NCBI RefSeq assembly: GCF_900107925.1
Contig: NZ_FNUJ01000015.1
Span: 150,625 to 214,624, forward strand
Direction: 5' to 3'
From: Amycolatopsis pretoriensis
GTDB lineage: Bacteria > Actinomycetota > Actinomycetes > Mycobacteriales > Pseudonocardiaceae
Length of the DNA stretch: 64,000 nucleotides
The notes under the pieces were generated by a model, which was given only the letters and a program-made list of their open reading frames with translations, did no database searches and was not told the origin of the DNA. The translations under genes were made by a program, and so were the position numbers. Every line of letters starts with the position of its first letter. The stretch's first letter is position 1. Of this stretch, positions 19,301 through 42,096 are shown in pieces.

Positions 19301-22300
19301 CGCCGTTCCGCGACTACGTGGCCTGGCTGGCCCGCCAGGACGACGCCGCGGCGGAACGCCACTGGCGCGCGGAACTCGGCGACCTGGTGGAACCCGCCCG
19401 GCTGCCCTTCGACCGCGTGCCCGCGCAAGCCCACACCACCCGGTCCTCGCAGTGGCTGCGCATCCCGCTAGAGAACTCCGACCGGCTGCGGGACGCGGCT
19501 CGGCGCGCCGGGCTCACGGTGAACACGGTCCTGCAGGGCGCGTGGGCGCTGCTGCTGGCTCGCCTCGGCGGCGAACGGGACGTCTGCTTCGGCACGACGG
19601 TGTCCGGCCGCCCGGTCGAACTGCCCGGCGCCGACGACGTCACCGGCATCTTCATCAACACGCTGCCCGTGCGCGTCACCGTCGCGGGCGGATCGGTGGC
19701 GGACTGGCTGGCCGCGTTGCAGGCGCGCCAGGTCGAGTCGCGCCGGTACGGGCACCTGCCGCTGACGAAGCTGCAGGCGTGGAGCGGTACCACGGGGAGT
19801 CTCTTCGACAGCATCGTCGTGTTCGAGAACTACCCGGCCGACACCGCGGCGGCGCACGGCCTGACCTTGCGGGACGTCGACGCGGCCGAGACGACCAACT
19901 ACCCGCTCAGCGTCGTCGCCTCGCCGGGGGAGCGCATCACCCTCGACGTCGGCTACGACCCGGACCTGTTCGACACCGCGACGGCCGAGCGGATCGCGCG
20001 GCAGCTCACCGGCGTCCTCGACGCCTTCGCCGCGGACCTGAACCGGCCCCTGTCCGACGTCGACCTGCTCACCGAAGCCGAACGCCGGCAGGTGCTGATC
20101 GAGTGGAACGCCACCGCACACCCGCTGCCGGACGACGATCTGGCGCACCTGTTCGCCGCCCAGGTCGAGCGCACCCCGGACGCCGTCGCGTTGACCGGGG
20201 ACGGCTTCCAGCTGACCTACGCCGAACTGGACGAGGCCGCCGACCGGCTCGCGCGGCACCTGGTCTCGCTCGGTGCCGGGCCCGAACGCCTGGTCGGGGT
20301 GCTCATGGACCGCTCGCCCGGGCTGCTCGTCGCCGAACTGGCGATCATCAAGGCGGGCGCGGCCTACCTGCCGCTGGACACCCGCGCACCCGCACCCCGG
20401 CTCAAGACCCTCCTCACCGGCGTGACGATCCTCGTCGCCGACGACAGCTGGGCCTGGACCGCCCGGGCGATCCACAAGGGACTCGTCGTCGTGCCGGACG
20501 GCCGGACGGCGGACGTGCCGCTGCCCACCGCGGACCGGGACAACCTCGCCTATGTGATGTACACGTCCGGTTCGACGGGGACGCCGAAGGGCGTGGCCGT
20601 GCGCCGGCGGGACGTCGTGGCGCTGGCCGCCGACCGGCGGTTCGGCCCGCACGACCGGGTGCTGCTGCACTCGCCGCACTCGTTCGACGCCTCGACGTAC
20701 GAACTCTGGGTCCCGCTGCTCACCGGCGGCACGGTCGTCGTCGCGCCGCCGGGCGACCTCGACGTCGACACCCTCGGCCGGCTGCTCACCACGCACGGCG
20801 TGACCGGCGCGTTCCTCACCACCGGGCTGTTCCGGCTGGTCGCGCAGGAAGCCCCGGCCGCCTTCGCGGGGATGAGGGAGGTGTGGACCGGCGGCGACGC
20901 CGTACCGGCCGCCGCCCTGCGCCGCGTCCGCGAAGCCTGCCCCGGCACCGTGGTCGCCGACGTCTACGGCCCCACCGAAACCACGACCTTCGCGACCGTG
21001 CACCCGATGCCCGGCGCGGTCCCGGACGTCGTCCCGATCGGCAAGCCCCTGGACAACATGCGCGCCTACGTCCTCGGCCCGGACCTGCGGCCGGTGCCGC
21101 CCGGCGCCCCCGGCGAGCTGTACCTCGCCGGGGAAGGCCTGGCCCGCGGGTACCTCGGCCGGCCCGGGCTCACGGCCGAGCGGTTCGTCGCCGACCCGTT
21201 CGGGCCGGCGGGGGAGCGGATGTACCGCACCGGCGACCTCGCGCGCTGGACCGCCCGCGGCGAACTGGAGTTCGCCGGCCGCGCCGACGAGCAGGTCAAG
21301 GTCCGCGGGTTCCGCATCGAGCCCGGCGAGATCGAAGCCGCGCTGGCCGCCCACCCCGGGATCGCCCAGGCCGCGGTGGTGGCGCGCGAAGACCACGGCG
21401 TCAAGCGCCTGGTCGCCTACTTCACGGGCGACGGCAACGACTTGGCCGAATTCCTCGGGCAGACGCTGCCCGACTACATGGTCCCGGCCGCGTTCGTCCG
21501 GCTCGAGCGCTTCCCGTTGAACGTCAACGGGAAACTCGACCGGCACGCCCTCCCGGCCCCGGACTTCGCCGCGGGCGGCACCCGCCGGGCGCCGTCGACC
21601 GAGGCCGAGCGGGCCTTGGCCGCGATCTGGGCGGACGTGCTCGGCGTCGAGGACGTCGGCGCCGAGACGAACTTCTTCGAACTCGGCGGCGACTCGATCC
21701 TCAGCATCCAGGTCGTCTCCCGCGCCCGCCGCGCCGGCCTGACCCTGCTGCCGCACGACGTCTTCCGGCACCCGACCCTGGCCGCGCTCGCGGCCCACGC
21801 CGGCACCGACGACGGCCCGCGCGCCGAACAGGGCCCGGTCACCGGTGACGCACCGCTCACCCCGATCCAGCGGTGGTACTTCGAAACCCAGCCCGCGCGG
21901 TTCGACCAGCGCGTCGTCCTCGAGGATGTCGACGAGGCGGCCGTACGCGGTGCGCTCGAGGCGGTGTGGGCGCACCACGACGCTCTCCGCCTGCGGTTCG
22001 AGGGTGGCGTCCAGCACGGCGAGCCGGTGTGGCCCGCGGAGCTGCTCACCAAGGAGGTCTCGTTCGACCTCGGGCGCGGGCCGCTGCTGAACGCCGTCCT
22101 CGACGGGCGGCGGCTGCTGCTCGCCGCGCACCACCTGGTCGTCGACGGCGTCTCGTGGCGGATCCTCTTGGAGGACTTCCAGGCGGCGTACCGCGGTGAG
22201 GACCTCGCGCCGAAGACGACCTCGTTCCTCGCCTGGGCCCGGAAACTGGCCGAGCACGCCGAAGCCGGCGGCTTCGACGACGAACTCGACCACTGGCGGA

Positions 22301-25300
22301 GCCTGCCGCCCGTGCCGCCGCTGCCCGCCGACGGCGAGGGCCCGGCCACCATCACCGACAGCCGCGAAGTCACCGTTCGGCTCACGGGCGACGAGACGCG
22401 GGCGCTGCTGCACGACGTCCCCGAGGTCTACCGGACGCAGGTCAACGACGTCCTGCTGGCCGCGCTCGGCCGCGTGCTGCGGGACTGGACCGGGCACCCC
22501 CCGGTGCTCGACCTCGAAGGCCACGGCCGCGAAGAACTCTTCGACGACGTCGACCTCTCCCGGACGGTCGGCTGGTTCACCACGATGTTCCCGGTCGCCG
22601 TGGACGTCCCGGACGACTGGGGCACGGCGTTGAAGTCGGTCAAGGAACAGCTGCGGGCGGTGCCGCGGCGCGGCATCGGTTACGGCGCCCTGCGGTACCT
22701 GACCGGCACGGCCCCCGCGATCGACCCCTTGGTCAGCTTCAACTACCTCGGCCGGTTCGACGACGCCGCCGGCGGCCTCGACGCCGACGTCGACCCGGAC
22801 GCACCCCGCACGCACGCCCTCGACGTCGTCGGCCGGGTCGTCGGCGGGGAGCTGGAACTGACCTGGTCGCACATCGCCGGCGTACACCACCGGGACACCG
22901 TCGAGAACCTCGCCGAGCGGATGCTGACGGCGCTGCGGGAAATCGTCGCGCACTGCGCCGAACCGGGCGCGGGCGGCCGGACCCCGTCGGACTTCCCCCT
23001 GGTGTCGCTCAATCAGTCCATAGTGGACGACCTGGTCTCGCGGGGTGCCGAGGACGTCTACCCGGTGACGCCCATGCAGGGCGGCATGGTCTTCCACGGG
23101 CTGTCCCAGGCCGGCCAGGGCTTGTACTTCGAGCAGGCGACCTTCGTGCTCGACGGCGTCACCGACGTCGACCGGCTCGCCGAAGCCTGGCAGCGGGTCG
23201 TCGACCGCACGCCGATCCTGCGCACCGCGTTCGTCTGGGCCGGGGTCGCCGAACCGGTCCAGGTCGTGCACCGCGAAGTCACGCTGCCGGTCCGCCGCCT
23301 CGACTGGACCGGGGGCGACCGCGACGAGGAACTGCGCAAGCTCCTCGCCGAGGACCGCGCGGAAGGCCTCGACCTCGGCGCGGCGCCCCTGCTCCGGGTC
23401 GCGCTGGCCCGGCTCTCGGCCACCGAAGTCCAGGTGCTGTGGACGTTCCACCACGTCCTGCTCGACGGCTGGAGCGTCTTCCAGGTGCTCTCCGACGTCT
23501 GCACCGCCTACGCCGGGCAGCCGCTGCCCGCGCGGCCGCCGTTCCGCGACTACCTCGCTTGGCTGGGCCGCCAGGACCAGGCGGACGCCGAACGCTTCTG
23601 GCGCGCCGCGCTCGAAGGGATCGAGGGCCCGACGCCGATCCCCGCCGACCGGACGCCGGCCCCGGGCCACGCGCCGGTTTCGGCCGAGTGGCTGCCGGTC
23701 AAGCTCGACGAGCCCGCCACGGCCCGGCTCGACGCCTTTGTCAAACGCCACGGCCTCACCCACAACGTCGTGCTGCAGGGCGCGTGGGCGCTGCTGCTGT
23801 CGGTCTACAGTGGACGCGACGACGTCGTGTTCGGCGCCACCACCTCCGGCCGCCCGGCCGAAGTGCCCGGCGTGGACGACATCACCGGCATCTTCATCAA
23901 CACCCTGCCGGTCCGAGCCGGCGTCGACCGCCGCGCCCGCGTGGCGGACTGGCTCGCCGGGCTGCAGGCCGCGCAGGCGGAGGCCCGCGGGCACGGGCAC
24001 GTGCCGCTCGCCCGCGTCCAGGACTGGGCGGGCCTGCCCGGCGGCGTCGACCTGTGCGCCAGCCTGGTCGTGTTCGAGAACTACCCGATCACCGGCGCGG
24101 CCGCCGGTCACGGCCTGACCGTGCGCGGCCTGTCGGCGCGGGAAACGACCAACTTCCCGCTCACCGTGGTCGCGTCGCCGGGCGCCGAGCTGTCGGTCGA
24201 CGTCGGCTACGACCCGGGCCTCTTCGACGCCGCGACGGTGTCCCGCCTGGCCGGGCACCTGCTGACGGTCCTCGGCGAGCTGGCCGCGGACGGCGACCGG
24301 ACCCTCGGCGCGGTCACGATGACCACCCCGCAGGAGTCCCGGCTGCTGGCGCAGTGGTCGGCGACCGGCGACGAGCCGCCGGCCCGGTCGCTGCCCGCGC
24401 TGTTCGCCGAGCAGGTCCGCACCCGGCCGGACGCGGTCGCGGCCGTCCTCGACGGCGAGGCGGTCACCTACGCCGAGCTGAACCGCCGGGCCAACCGGCT
24501 CGCGAACCGCCTGGTGGGCCTGGGTTTGCGGCCGGAGGAACCGGTCGGGCTCGCCGTGTGCCGCACCGACGCCGTGGTCGCCGAGCTGGCCGTGGTCAAG
24601 GCCGGCGGCGCCTACCTGCCGATCGACACCCGCGCCCCGGCCGAACGGCAGAAGCTGCTGCTCGACGGTGTCCGGTTCGTCGTCTCGGCCGCGGAGTACC
24701 CGGTCGGGCAGACCGTGTTGCTGTCCTCTGTGGACGACGAGTCCGCCGCGGACCCCGAGGTCGCTGTCGATCCCGACCAGGCGGCGTACGTGATGTACAC
24801 GTCCGGGTCCACCGGCGTGCCCAAGGGGGTCGTGGTGCGCCACCGCGATGTCGCCGCGCTGGCCGCCGACCGGCGGTTCCGCGGCGGCGCGCACGACCGC
24901 GTCCTGCTGCACTCGCCGCTGGCCTTCGACGCCACGACGTACGAGCTGTGGGTGCCGCTGCTCGGTGGCGGCCGGGTGGTCGTCGCCCCCGGCGAAGGCG
25001 TCGACGCGCCGGCGTTGCGCGACCTCGTGCGCGAGCACGGCGTGACCGCGATGTGGATCACCGCCGGGCTCTTCCGCGTCCTCGCCCAGGAAACCCCGGA
25101 CTGCTTCAGCGGTTTGCGCGAAGTCTGGACCGGCGGCGACGTCGTCCCGGCGACCTCGGTGCGGCGCGTGCTGACCGCGTGTCCGGGGCTGCGGGTCGTC
25201 GACGGCTACGGACCGACCGAGACCACGACGTTCGCGACCGCGCACCCGATGGCCGACGTCGTCGGGGACCGGATCCCGATCGGCCGGCCCCTCGACGGCG

Positions 25301-26106
25301 TCCGGGCCCGCGTCGTGGACGCGGACCTGCGGCCGGTGCCGCCGGGCGTGCCCGGTGAACTGTGCCTGGCCGGGGCGGGCCTGGCCCGCGGCTACCGGGA
25401 CCGGCCGGGCCTCACCGCGGACCGGTTCGTCGCCGATCCCCTCGGTGCGCCGGGGGAACGGATGTACCGCACCGGCGACCTCGTCCGCTGGAGCGCCGAA
25501 GGCACTCTCGAGTTCCTCGGCCGCCGCGACGACCAGGTCAAGCTGCGCGGGTTCCGCGTCGAACCAGGCGAGGTCGAGACCGTGCTGGCCCGGCACCCGG
25601 ACGTGGCGCAGGCCGCGGTCGTCGTGCGCGAAGACCAGCCGGGCGCCAAGCAACTGGTCGCTTACGTGGTGTCCGATGTGGACGGGGAAACGCTGCGCGA
25701 GTTCCTGGCCCGCACCCTGCCGGACTACCTCGTGCCGACCGCGTTCGTCGCCCTCGAGGGACTGCCGGTCAGCGCCAACGGCAAGGTCGACCGCCGCGCG
25801 CTGCCCGCCCCCGCCGCGCCGGAAACCCGGCACGTCGAACCGGAGACCGAGACCGAACGCGCGCTCGCCGGGATCTGGGCCGAGGTGCTCGGCGTGGCCC
25901 GGGTCGGCGCCGAAGACAGCTTCTACACCCTCGGCGGCGACTCCCTGCGCAGCCTGCAGATCGCCGCGCAAGCCAGCGCGCTCTTCGACGTCCGGCTCAC
26001 CCCGGCCGACGTCCTGACCGCGCGCACGGTCGCCGGGCTGGCCGGAACCGTCGAGGAACTCATCCTGGGCGAGCTGGAAAGCCTCGCCTTCGACCAGGAA
26101 GCGTGA
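8524..26106 (+). CDS. Nonribosomal peptide synthetase 1, five modules (A-T, C-A-T-E x3, C-A-T)
   Basis: A 5860-aa assembly-line enzyme that starts directly with an adenylation domain, so there is no lipo-initiation. Approximate residues: A1 1-505, T1 (GGDS 541); C2 600-1015, A2 1020-1510, T2 1552, E2 1609-2010; C3 2025-2435, A3 2440-2930, T3 2969, E3 3027-3415; C4 3431-3850, A4 3858-4350, T4 4388, E4 4443-4830; C5 4846-5265, A5 5272-5765, T5 5802. All C and E domains keep HHxxxDG, all A domains keep the TSGSTG loop and the NGK lysine, and all T domains keep GGDS. C2 has the LCL-type PLSPAQRRLWF start. C3-C5 follow epimerases and start YP(L/V)TPMQxGMVFH, as DCL domains do. The acidic C-terminus (LGELESLAFDQEA) is a likely docking tail for NRPS2. 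ATG 8524 follows GGAAGG. Confidence 0.97.
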   Translation: MTVQETPAETDGTAPRTAGLAELFAARALSAPDAVAVEGAGVRLTYGELHERADRLAAHLVRLGLRPEDRVGLLLGRSAELVVAELAVVTAGGAYVPLDGRAPDSRLRTLLADAGVAVLVTDDPDRATVIHSGLTVHAGEPLPDAGFVVPPADPDRLAYLMHTSGSTGTPKGVAVRHRDVVALAADRRFAGGAHERVLLHSPVAFDASTYELWVPLLNGGTVVVAPPGDLDVETLRTVLMRHSVTALWLTAGLFRVVAQEAPDCFRGVREVWTGGDVVPPESVRRVLRACPGLTVVDGYGPTETTTFATSHRLPSADAVPAAVPIGRPLDDMRAYVLDGDLAPVADGEPGELHLAGAGLARGYWARPGATAEKFVADPAGAPGDRMYRTGDLVRRNENGELEFLGRVDDQVKVRGFRVELGEIETVLAAAPGVAEVVVVAREDRPGLKRLVAYVVGEPGDLEAVAAAALPDYMVPSAFVVLDALPLSGNGKVDRRALPAPPAEAGEITEPRTDTERAVAGVLAEVLGVECLGVDEDFFALGGDSILAVQALSRLRREFGATLSARTLFDAPTVAGLASILAEAAPGEAAIPVAPPSDVIPLSPAQRRLWFLDELTGGSAEYNTGVGLRLSGPLDVDALRGALASLCARHESLRTTFGDDVQQIAPTGAIPLRIREEPPDEDVLKAELSEPFDLRTGPLTRATLFPLGPDEHLLLLCQHHIITDGRSIGVLTEELLDFYGGVTPPPLDLGYRDYTHWRLASTSDDQLAYWRENLTGIEPLALPTDRPRPPQRTTGGAVHRHDLPAGLVGKIADAGRPHGATLFMTLTAAVQVLLAAYSGQRDIAVGTAVAGRDRAEFEALTGFFVNTLVLRSAVDGDRPFDDFLGEFRETVLAAFAHGDVPFDRVVDEVQPDRDPSRTPLVQAVVVLQTPLVRPRETAGLRVTEYDLPRPSARFDLVVEFWPHTDGLRVTVEYATALFDAATIERLTLGLETLLTGIAADPARPVGDLPLLTDADHRFLLPASTTNSEGTVPDLFDRRAARHPDATAVTGDEELTYRELKNRADRLARRLIRLGVRPEDRVGVLMDRSAAQVVAVLAVLKAGAAYLPLDLRAPADRMRLVLDGTPLLLTDGHWQDTAADVHPAPFVVTDVDEPASTSDIVPDPQHLAYVEYTSGSTGVPKGVAVRHADVTALAADPRFAGGAHERVLLHSPLAFDASTYELWVPLLNGGTVVVAPPGDLDADALRRLTAEHRVTALWLTAGLFRLFAEDDPECFAGLREVWTGGDVVPPAAARRVLAGCPGLTVVDGYGPTETTTFASSFPMPSADAVPETVPIGTPLAGMRVYLLDDRLRLVPRGALGEVCIAGAGLARGYFARPGATAERFVADPFGAPGDRMYRTGDRGRWRTDGTLEFAGRADDQVKIRGFRVEPAEVERVLAAQPGVAQAVVAVRVTGARKQLTGYVVPVDKSTVDTEALRHAVGRTVPDYMVPSAIVVLDALPLNANGKVDRHALPEPRFESTADRTPRTEREAVLAGIWADVLGVDRVGVEDNFFALGGDSILSIQVSARARRAGLAVTTADLFRHQTIAALAPVIGDAAASPDRGPVTGDVVLTPIQCWFFDTVAVPYRFDQAIAVDLAENVGEVALATALSALTEHHDALRMRFEPDGDGWRQHNAPIGDGHSLLRWALSGEPGRRVLHLAAHHLVVDGVSWRLLLEDLDRAYHQVTRGEAVDLGSRTTSFRDWAGKLSAHAEAGGFDDELGHWQSLPEAAPIPVDGHGANTVGRAREVTVRLTAEETRALLRQVPEVYRTQVNDVLLTALGRVLGEWTGHVPVIDLEGHGREELFGDLDLSRTVGWFTSMFPVALDVPDDWGTALKSVKEQLRAVPRRGIGYGALRYLTGTAPVITPPVSFNYLGQFDLPGDLYAGLHRELSLDADPSDSRPHLLEVVGRVDGDTLEFGWHYAEGVHDESTVRRLADGMLDALRAIAEHCADPAAGGRTPSDFPLARLDQSTLDTLAGDGRAIEDVYPLTPMQAGMVFHDLAQPGERVYFEQISFTLDDVPDPRRLGEAFQRVVDRTPVLRSRIVWDGVPEPLQIVQRTAELPVTYDVDEAEYLAADLAEGLDLTKAPLARLAVAQASGTAVRVIWTFHHVLLDGWSVFGILNDVVALLRGEEPPARRPFREYAAWLAGQDDTLAETYWRAGLAGVTPTPLPGERVSGHAHSASSSARVPLELDDTGSAAVYAFARRHRLTVNTLVQGAWAALLSRYSGEPEVCFGATVSGRPAELPGADDIPGLFINTLPVRVRLDPDHGVAAWLRELQAAQAESRRFGHVGLPRLQTWSGTGGSLFDSIVVFENYPVDEVSGLRDVVAAERTNYPLGLVAYPGRRLSLVLTHDPAVIAPAVAARLATHLEALVRGMVAAPDAPVTRVPMLSAAEVRQLVSDRNDTASPVPAVTVPELFDARVRSHPAAVALVTDEQTVTYGELDVRANRLAHRLLEFGVRPEDRVAVLMDRSPALVVAELAILKAGAAYLPLDLRAPADRLRLLLAEAGADVLVTDATWLATAEEVHSGPVVTGADDRPEMPPEVRVEADQLAYVIYTSGSTGKPKGVAARHRDVVTLAADRRFAAHDRVLLHSPQAFDASTYELWVPLLNGGTVVLAPPGDLDVHTLGRALTTHGVTGAFLTTGLFRLVAQEAPEVFAGLREVWTGGDAVPAAALRRVQAACPGVLVADVYGPTETTTFATVHPLPGDIPDVVPIGAPLDNTRVYVLDGDLRLAPPGAPGELHIAGAGLARGYLGRPGPTADRFVADPFGPPGERMYRTGDLVRWTAEGALEFVGRVDEQLKVRGFRVEPSEIEAALGEHPDVVQAAVLARADGGVKRLVAYVVGETAGLAEFLGRTLPDYMVPAAFVRLDRFPVNVNGKLDRKALPAPDFGGREHVAPRTDRERVVTEIWAEVLGVERVGATDDFFTLGGDSILSIQVVSRARRAGLELLPGDLFAHRTPAALAAAARTATETAERGPVSGPVPLTPIQRWFFATQTTAPDHFHQFVHLGPDTVDVGAARQAVDALLAHHDALRMRFTHDEGGWHQENGAVGAETPLVRLEVAEHDVKLAVHHLVVDGVSWRVLIEDFERAYEQALRGEPIDLGPRTTSFREWATRLTEHAEAGGFDDELAHWRGLPEATPIPVDGEGDMTVAGMRSVTVRLPEPETTALLREVPPVYRTQVNDVLLTALGRVLRDWTGATPVVALEGHGREDLFADVDLSRTVGWFTSVFPVALDVPDDWGTALKAVKEQLRAVPRRGIGYGALRYLAGTAPAIDPQVSFNYLGQFGSGRLESDESPRSARAHLLDVVGRVEAGELELTWYYAEGVHQEPTVDSLATAMLDMLREIVRHCAEPGAGGRTPSDFPLAKIDQSTLDELVGDGRAVEDVYPLTPMQSGMVFHALSQREERVYFQQVAFVLDGVRDPAALERAWRRVVEETPVLRTRIVWEDVPEPVQVVQRHADVPITHLDWRGRTPDERQEAWQDVLAADRARGLDLTETPLLRLVLARLSDTEVRVLWTFHHVLLDGWSVFGVLSDVFAAYAGGALPERPPFRDYVAWLARQDDAAAERHWRAELGDLVEPARLPFDRVPAQAHTTRSSQWLRIPLENSDRLRDAARRAGLTVNTVLQGAWALLLARLGGERDVCFGTTVSGRPVELPGADDVTGIFINTLPVRVTVAGGSVADWLAALQARQVESRRYGHLPLTKLQAWSGTTGSLFDSIVVFENYPADTAAAHGLTLRDVDAAETTNYPLSVVASPGERITLDVGYDPDLFDTATAERIARQLTGVLDAFAADLNRPLSDVDLLTEAERRQVLIEWNATAHPLPDDDLAHLFAAQVERTPDAVALTGDGFQLTYAELDEAADRLARHLVSLGAGPERLVGVLMDRSPGLLVAELAIIKAGAAYLPLDTRAPAPRLKTLLTGVTILVADDSWAWTARAIHKGLVVVPDGRTADVPLPTADRDNLAYVMYTSGSTGTPKGVAVRRRDVVALAADRRFGPHDRVLLHSPHSFDASTYELWVPLLTGGTVVVAPPGDLDVDTLGRLLTTHGVTGAFLTTGLFRLVAQEAPAAFAGMREVWTGGDAVPAAALRRVREACPGTVVADVYGPTETTTFATVHPMPGAVPDVVPIGKPLDNMRAYVLGPDLRPVPPGAPGELYLAGEGLARGYLGRPGLTAERFVADPFGPAGERMYRTGDLARWTARGELEFAGRADEQVKVRGFRIEPGEIEAALAAHPGIAQAAVVAREDHGVKRLVAYFTGDGNDLAEFLGQTLPDYMVPAAFVRLERFPLNVNGKLDRHALPAPDFAAGGTRRAPSTEAERALAAIWADVLGVEDVGAETNFFELGGDSILSIQVVSRARRAGLTLLPHDVFRHPTLAALAAHAGTDDGPRAEQGPVTGDAPLTPIQRWYFETQPARFDQRVVLEDVDEAAVRGALEAVWAHHDALRLRFEGGVQHGEPVWPAELLTKEVSFDLGRGPLLNAVLDGRRLLLAAHHLVVDGVSWRILLEDFQAAYRGEDLAPKTTSFLAWARKLAEHAEAGGFDDELDHWRSLPPVPPLPADGEGPATITDSREVTVRLTGDETRALLHDVPEVYRTQVNDVLLAALGRVLRDWTGHPPVLDLEGHGREELFDDVDLSRTVGWFTTMFPVAVDVPDDWGTALKSVKEQLRAVPRRGIGYGALRYLTGTAPAIDPLVSFNYLGRFDDAAGGLDADVDPDAPRTHALDVVGRVVGGELELTWSHIAGVHHRDTVENLAERMLTALREIVAHCAEPGAGGRTPSDFPLVSLNQSIVDDLVSRGAEDVYPVTPMQGGMVFHGLSQAGQGLYFEQATFVLDGVTDVDRLAEAWQRVVDRTPILRTAFVWAGVAEPVQVVHREVTLPVRRLDWTGGDRDEELRKLLAEDRAEGLDLGAAPLLRVALARLSATEVQVLWTFHHVLLDGWSVFQVLSDVCTAYAGQPLPARPPFRDYLAWLGRQDQADAERFWRAALEGIEGPTPIPADRTPAPGHAPVSAEWLPVKLDEPATARLDAFVKRHGLTHNVVLQGAWALLLSVYSGRDDVVFGATTSGRPAEVPGVDDITGIFINTLPVRAGVDRRARVADWLAGLQAAQAEARGHGHVPLARVQDWAGLPGGVDLCASLVVFENYPITGAAAGHGLTVRGLSARETTNFPLTVVASPGAELSVDVGYDPGLFDAATVSRLAGHLLTVLGELAADGDRTLGAVTMTTPQESRLLAQWSATGDEPPARSLPALFAEQVRTRPDAVAAVLDGEAVTYAELNRRANRLANRLVGLGLRPEEPVGLAVCRTDAVVAELAVVKAGGAYLPIDTRAPAERQKLLLDGVRFVVSAAEYPVGQTVLLSSVDDESAADPEVAVDPDQAAYVMYTSGSTGVPKGVVVRHRDVAALAADRRFRGGAHDRVLLHSPLAFDATTYELWVPLLGGGRVVVAPGEGVDAPALRDLVREHGVTAMWITAGLFRVLAQETPDCFSGLREVWTGGDVVPATSVRRVLTACPGLRVVDGYGPTETTTFATAHPMADVVGDRIPIGRPLDGVRARVVDADLRPVPPGVPGELCLAGAGLARGYRDRPGLTADRFVADPLGAPGERMYRTGDLVRWSAEGTLEFLGRRDDQVKLRGFRVEPGEVETVLARHPDVAQAAVVVREDQPGAKQLVAYVVSDVDGETLREFLARTLPDYLVPTAFVALEGLPVSANGKVDRRALPAPAAPETRHVEPETETERALAGIWAEVLGVARVGAEDSFYTLGGDSLRSLQIAAQASALFDVRLTPADVLTARTVAGLAGTVEELILGELESLAFDQEA
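10310..14550 (+). other. NRPS module 2: C-A-T-E, valine-like code, D residue
   Basis: The code D-A-Y-W-W-G-G-T-F-K is identical to module 1. The condensation domain is LCL-type (HHIITDG). The epimerase has AHHLVVDGVSW and the VEGHGRE-like DLEGHGREE and FNYLGQF motifs. The T domain has the GGDSILSIQ form shared by all T domains that precede an epimerase here. Confidence 0.75.
14590..18760 (+). other. NRPS module 3: C-A-T-E, isoleucine/valine-like code, D residue
   Basis: Code D-A-Y-F-W-G-V-T-F-K. Phe at position 278 and GVTFK resemble isoleucine and other branched-chain codes, but this is not a reference match I can recall. DCL condensation domain (FHHVLLDGWS) and an intact epimerase (VHHLVVDGVSW). 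Confidence 0.7.
18805..23030 (+). other. NRPS module 4: C-A-T-E, isoleucine/valine-like code, D residue
   Basis: Code D-A-Y-F-W-G-V-T-F-K, identical to module 3. The A, T and E domains of modules 3 and 4 are so alike (REVWTGGDAVPAAALRRV in both) that a recent module duplication or conversion is likely. Intact epimerase. Confidence 0.7.
23050..26106 (+). other. NRPS module 5: C-A-T, valine-like code, L residue
   Basis: Code D-A-Y-W-W-G-G-T-F-K, as in modules 1 and 2. The condensation domain is DCL-type and there is no epimerase. The T domain differs from the others (FYTLGGDSLRSLQ) and is followed only by the docking tail, as expected for the last module of a subunit. Confidence 0.75.
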
Positions 26107-26116
26107 GGACTGCTCC

Positions 26117-40836
<14,720 letters not shown>

Positions 40837-40840
<4 letters not shown>

Positions 40841-42096
40841 GCGCGCCGAGCAAGGAGAAGCTGTCCCGCAACCGCGACTACCGCCTGCTGTGGAGCGGCC
40901 AGGTCGTGTCCGAGGCCGGGTTCAGCACCGCGACGATCGCGTTCCCGTTGCTGGTGCTGGCGATCACGGGCTCGGCCGCGCAGTCCGGGCTGGTGCTCGG
41001 CGCGATCGCGATCGCGCAGCTGGTCGCCGGGCTGCCGGCGGGCGCCCTGGTGGATCGCTGGTCGCGCAAGCGGATCATGCTCGGCTGCGAGGCGGTGCAG
41101 GCGCTCGGCGCGGCGAGCCTGGTGCTCGCCCTGTGGTGGGGCGTGGCCGGGCTGGCGCAGCTCGTCGTCGTCGCCGTCCTGATGGGACTGTGCCGGGCGT
41201 TGTTCGAACCGGCCGAGGAGGCCAGCCTGCCGCGGCTGGTGAGCACCGAGCAGGTCCCGTCGGCGGTGGCGCTGAACGCGGCGCGCACCAGCGCCGGCCA
41301 GCTGTCGGGTACGGCACTCGGCGGGTTCCTGTTCGCGCTGGGCCGGTTCGTGCCGTTCGTCTTCGACGTCGTCGCGCACGTGGTGGCGTTCGTGTCGCTG
41401 GTGTTCGTCCGCCTGCCCGCGCGTCCCGAACCGGCGGCGGAACGGCCGCCCGCGCACCTGGGCCGCGAGATCGCCGAGGGGCTGCGCTGGGTGTGGCAGC
41501 AGCCACGCGTGCGCGTCACGGCGGTGTGCGCGATCGTCCTGAACCTGTTCTTCGCGGCGTACTACCTGGTGATCATCGTGCTGGCGAACGAACGCGGCGT
41601 GCCGGCCGGCGAGATCGGCGTGATGGCGGCGATGCTCGGCGCCGGCGGCATCGCCGGGGCGCTGGCCGCGCCGTACCTGCACCGCAGGATCAGCCCGTAC
41701 GCGCTGATCATCGGCGTGTTCTGGGGCCTGACGGTGCTGACGCCGCTGGCGGTGTTCGTCCACGACGGCTACCTGATGGGCCTGCTGTTCGCGGCGATGG
41801 CGTTCCTGGCCCCGGCGGCGAACACCACCATCAACACCTACCAGCTGCTCTACACGCCCGACGAGCTGCGCGGCCGCCTCGGCGGCGTGATGGGCGTGAC
41901 GGGTGGGCTGGCCGCGGCGCTCGGCCCGGCGCTCGGCGGCTGGCTCGTCGACCTCCTCCCCGATTCCGCCGCCGTGCTCAGCTGCGCGGGGGCGATCGCG
42001 GTGGTGACCGTGCTGACGACGTTCAGCCGGACCCTGCGCGGCTTCCCGGCCGTCGCCGACCTCGAAGAAGAAACCCACAACACCAAGGAGTCCTGA
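40837..42096 (+). CDS. MFS efflux transporter of the NRPS operon (EntS/DHA3-like)
   Basis: A 419-aa membrane exporter with about twelve helices. It begins NRDYRLLWSGQVVSEAGF, the typical start of DHA3/EntS-type drug and siderophore exporters, followed by GALVDRWSRKRIMLGCEAVQ, the loop 2-3 motif. GTG 40837 overlaps the NRPS2 stop (GTGA) and is preceded by GGGGAGGAGG, so it is translationally coupled to NRPS2. The position between NRPS2 and the MbtH-like gene makes export of, and self-protection from, the peptide product the likely role. Confidence 0.9.

Noticed and set aside
13365..21848. 2827-codon plus-strand frame inside NRPS1 in another phase
   Set aside because: It is Arg/Pro-rich, with no domain, start or ribosome site; an out-of-frame shadow of the NRPS.
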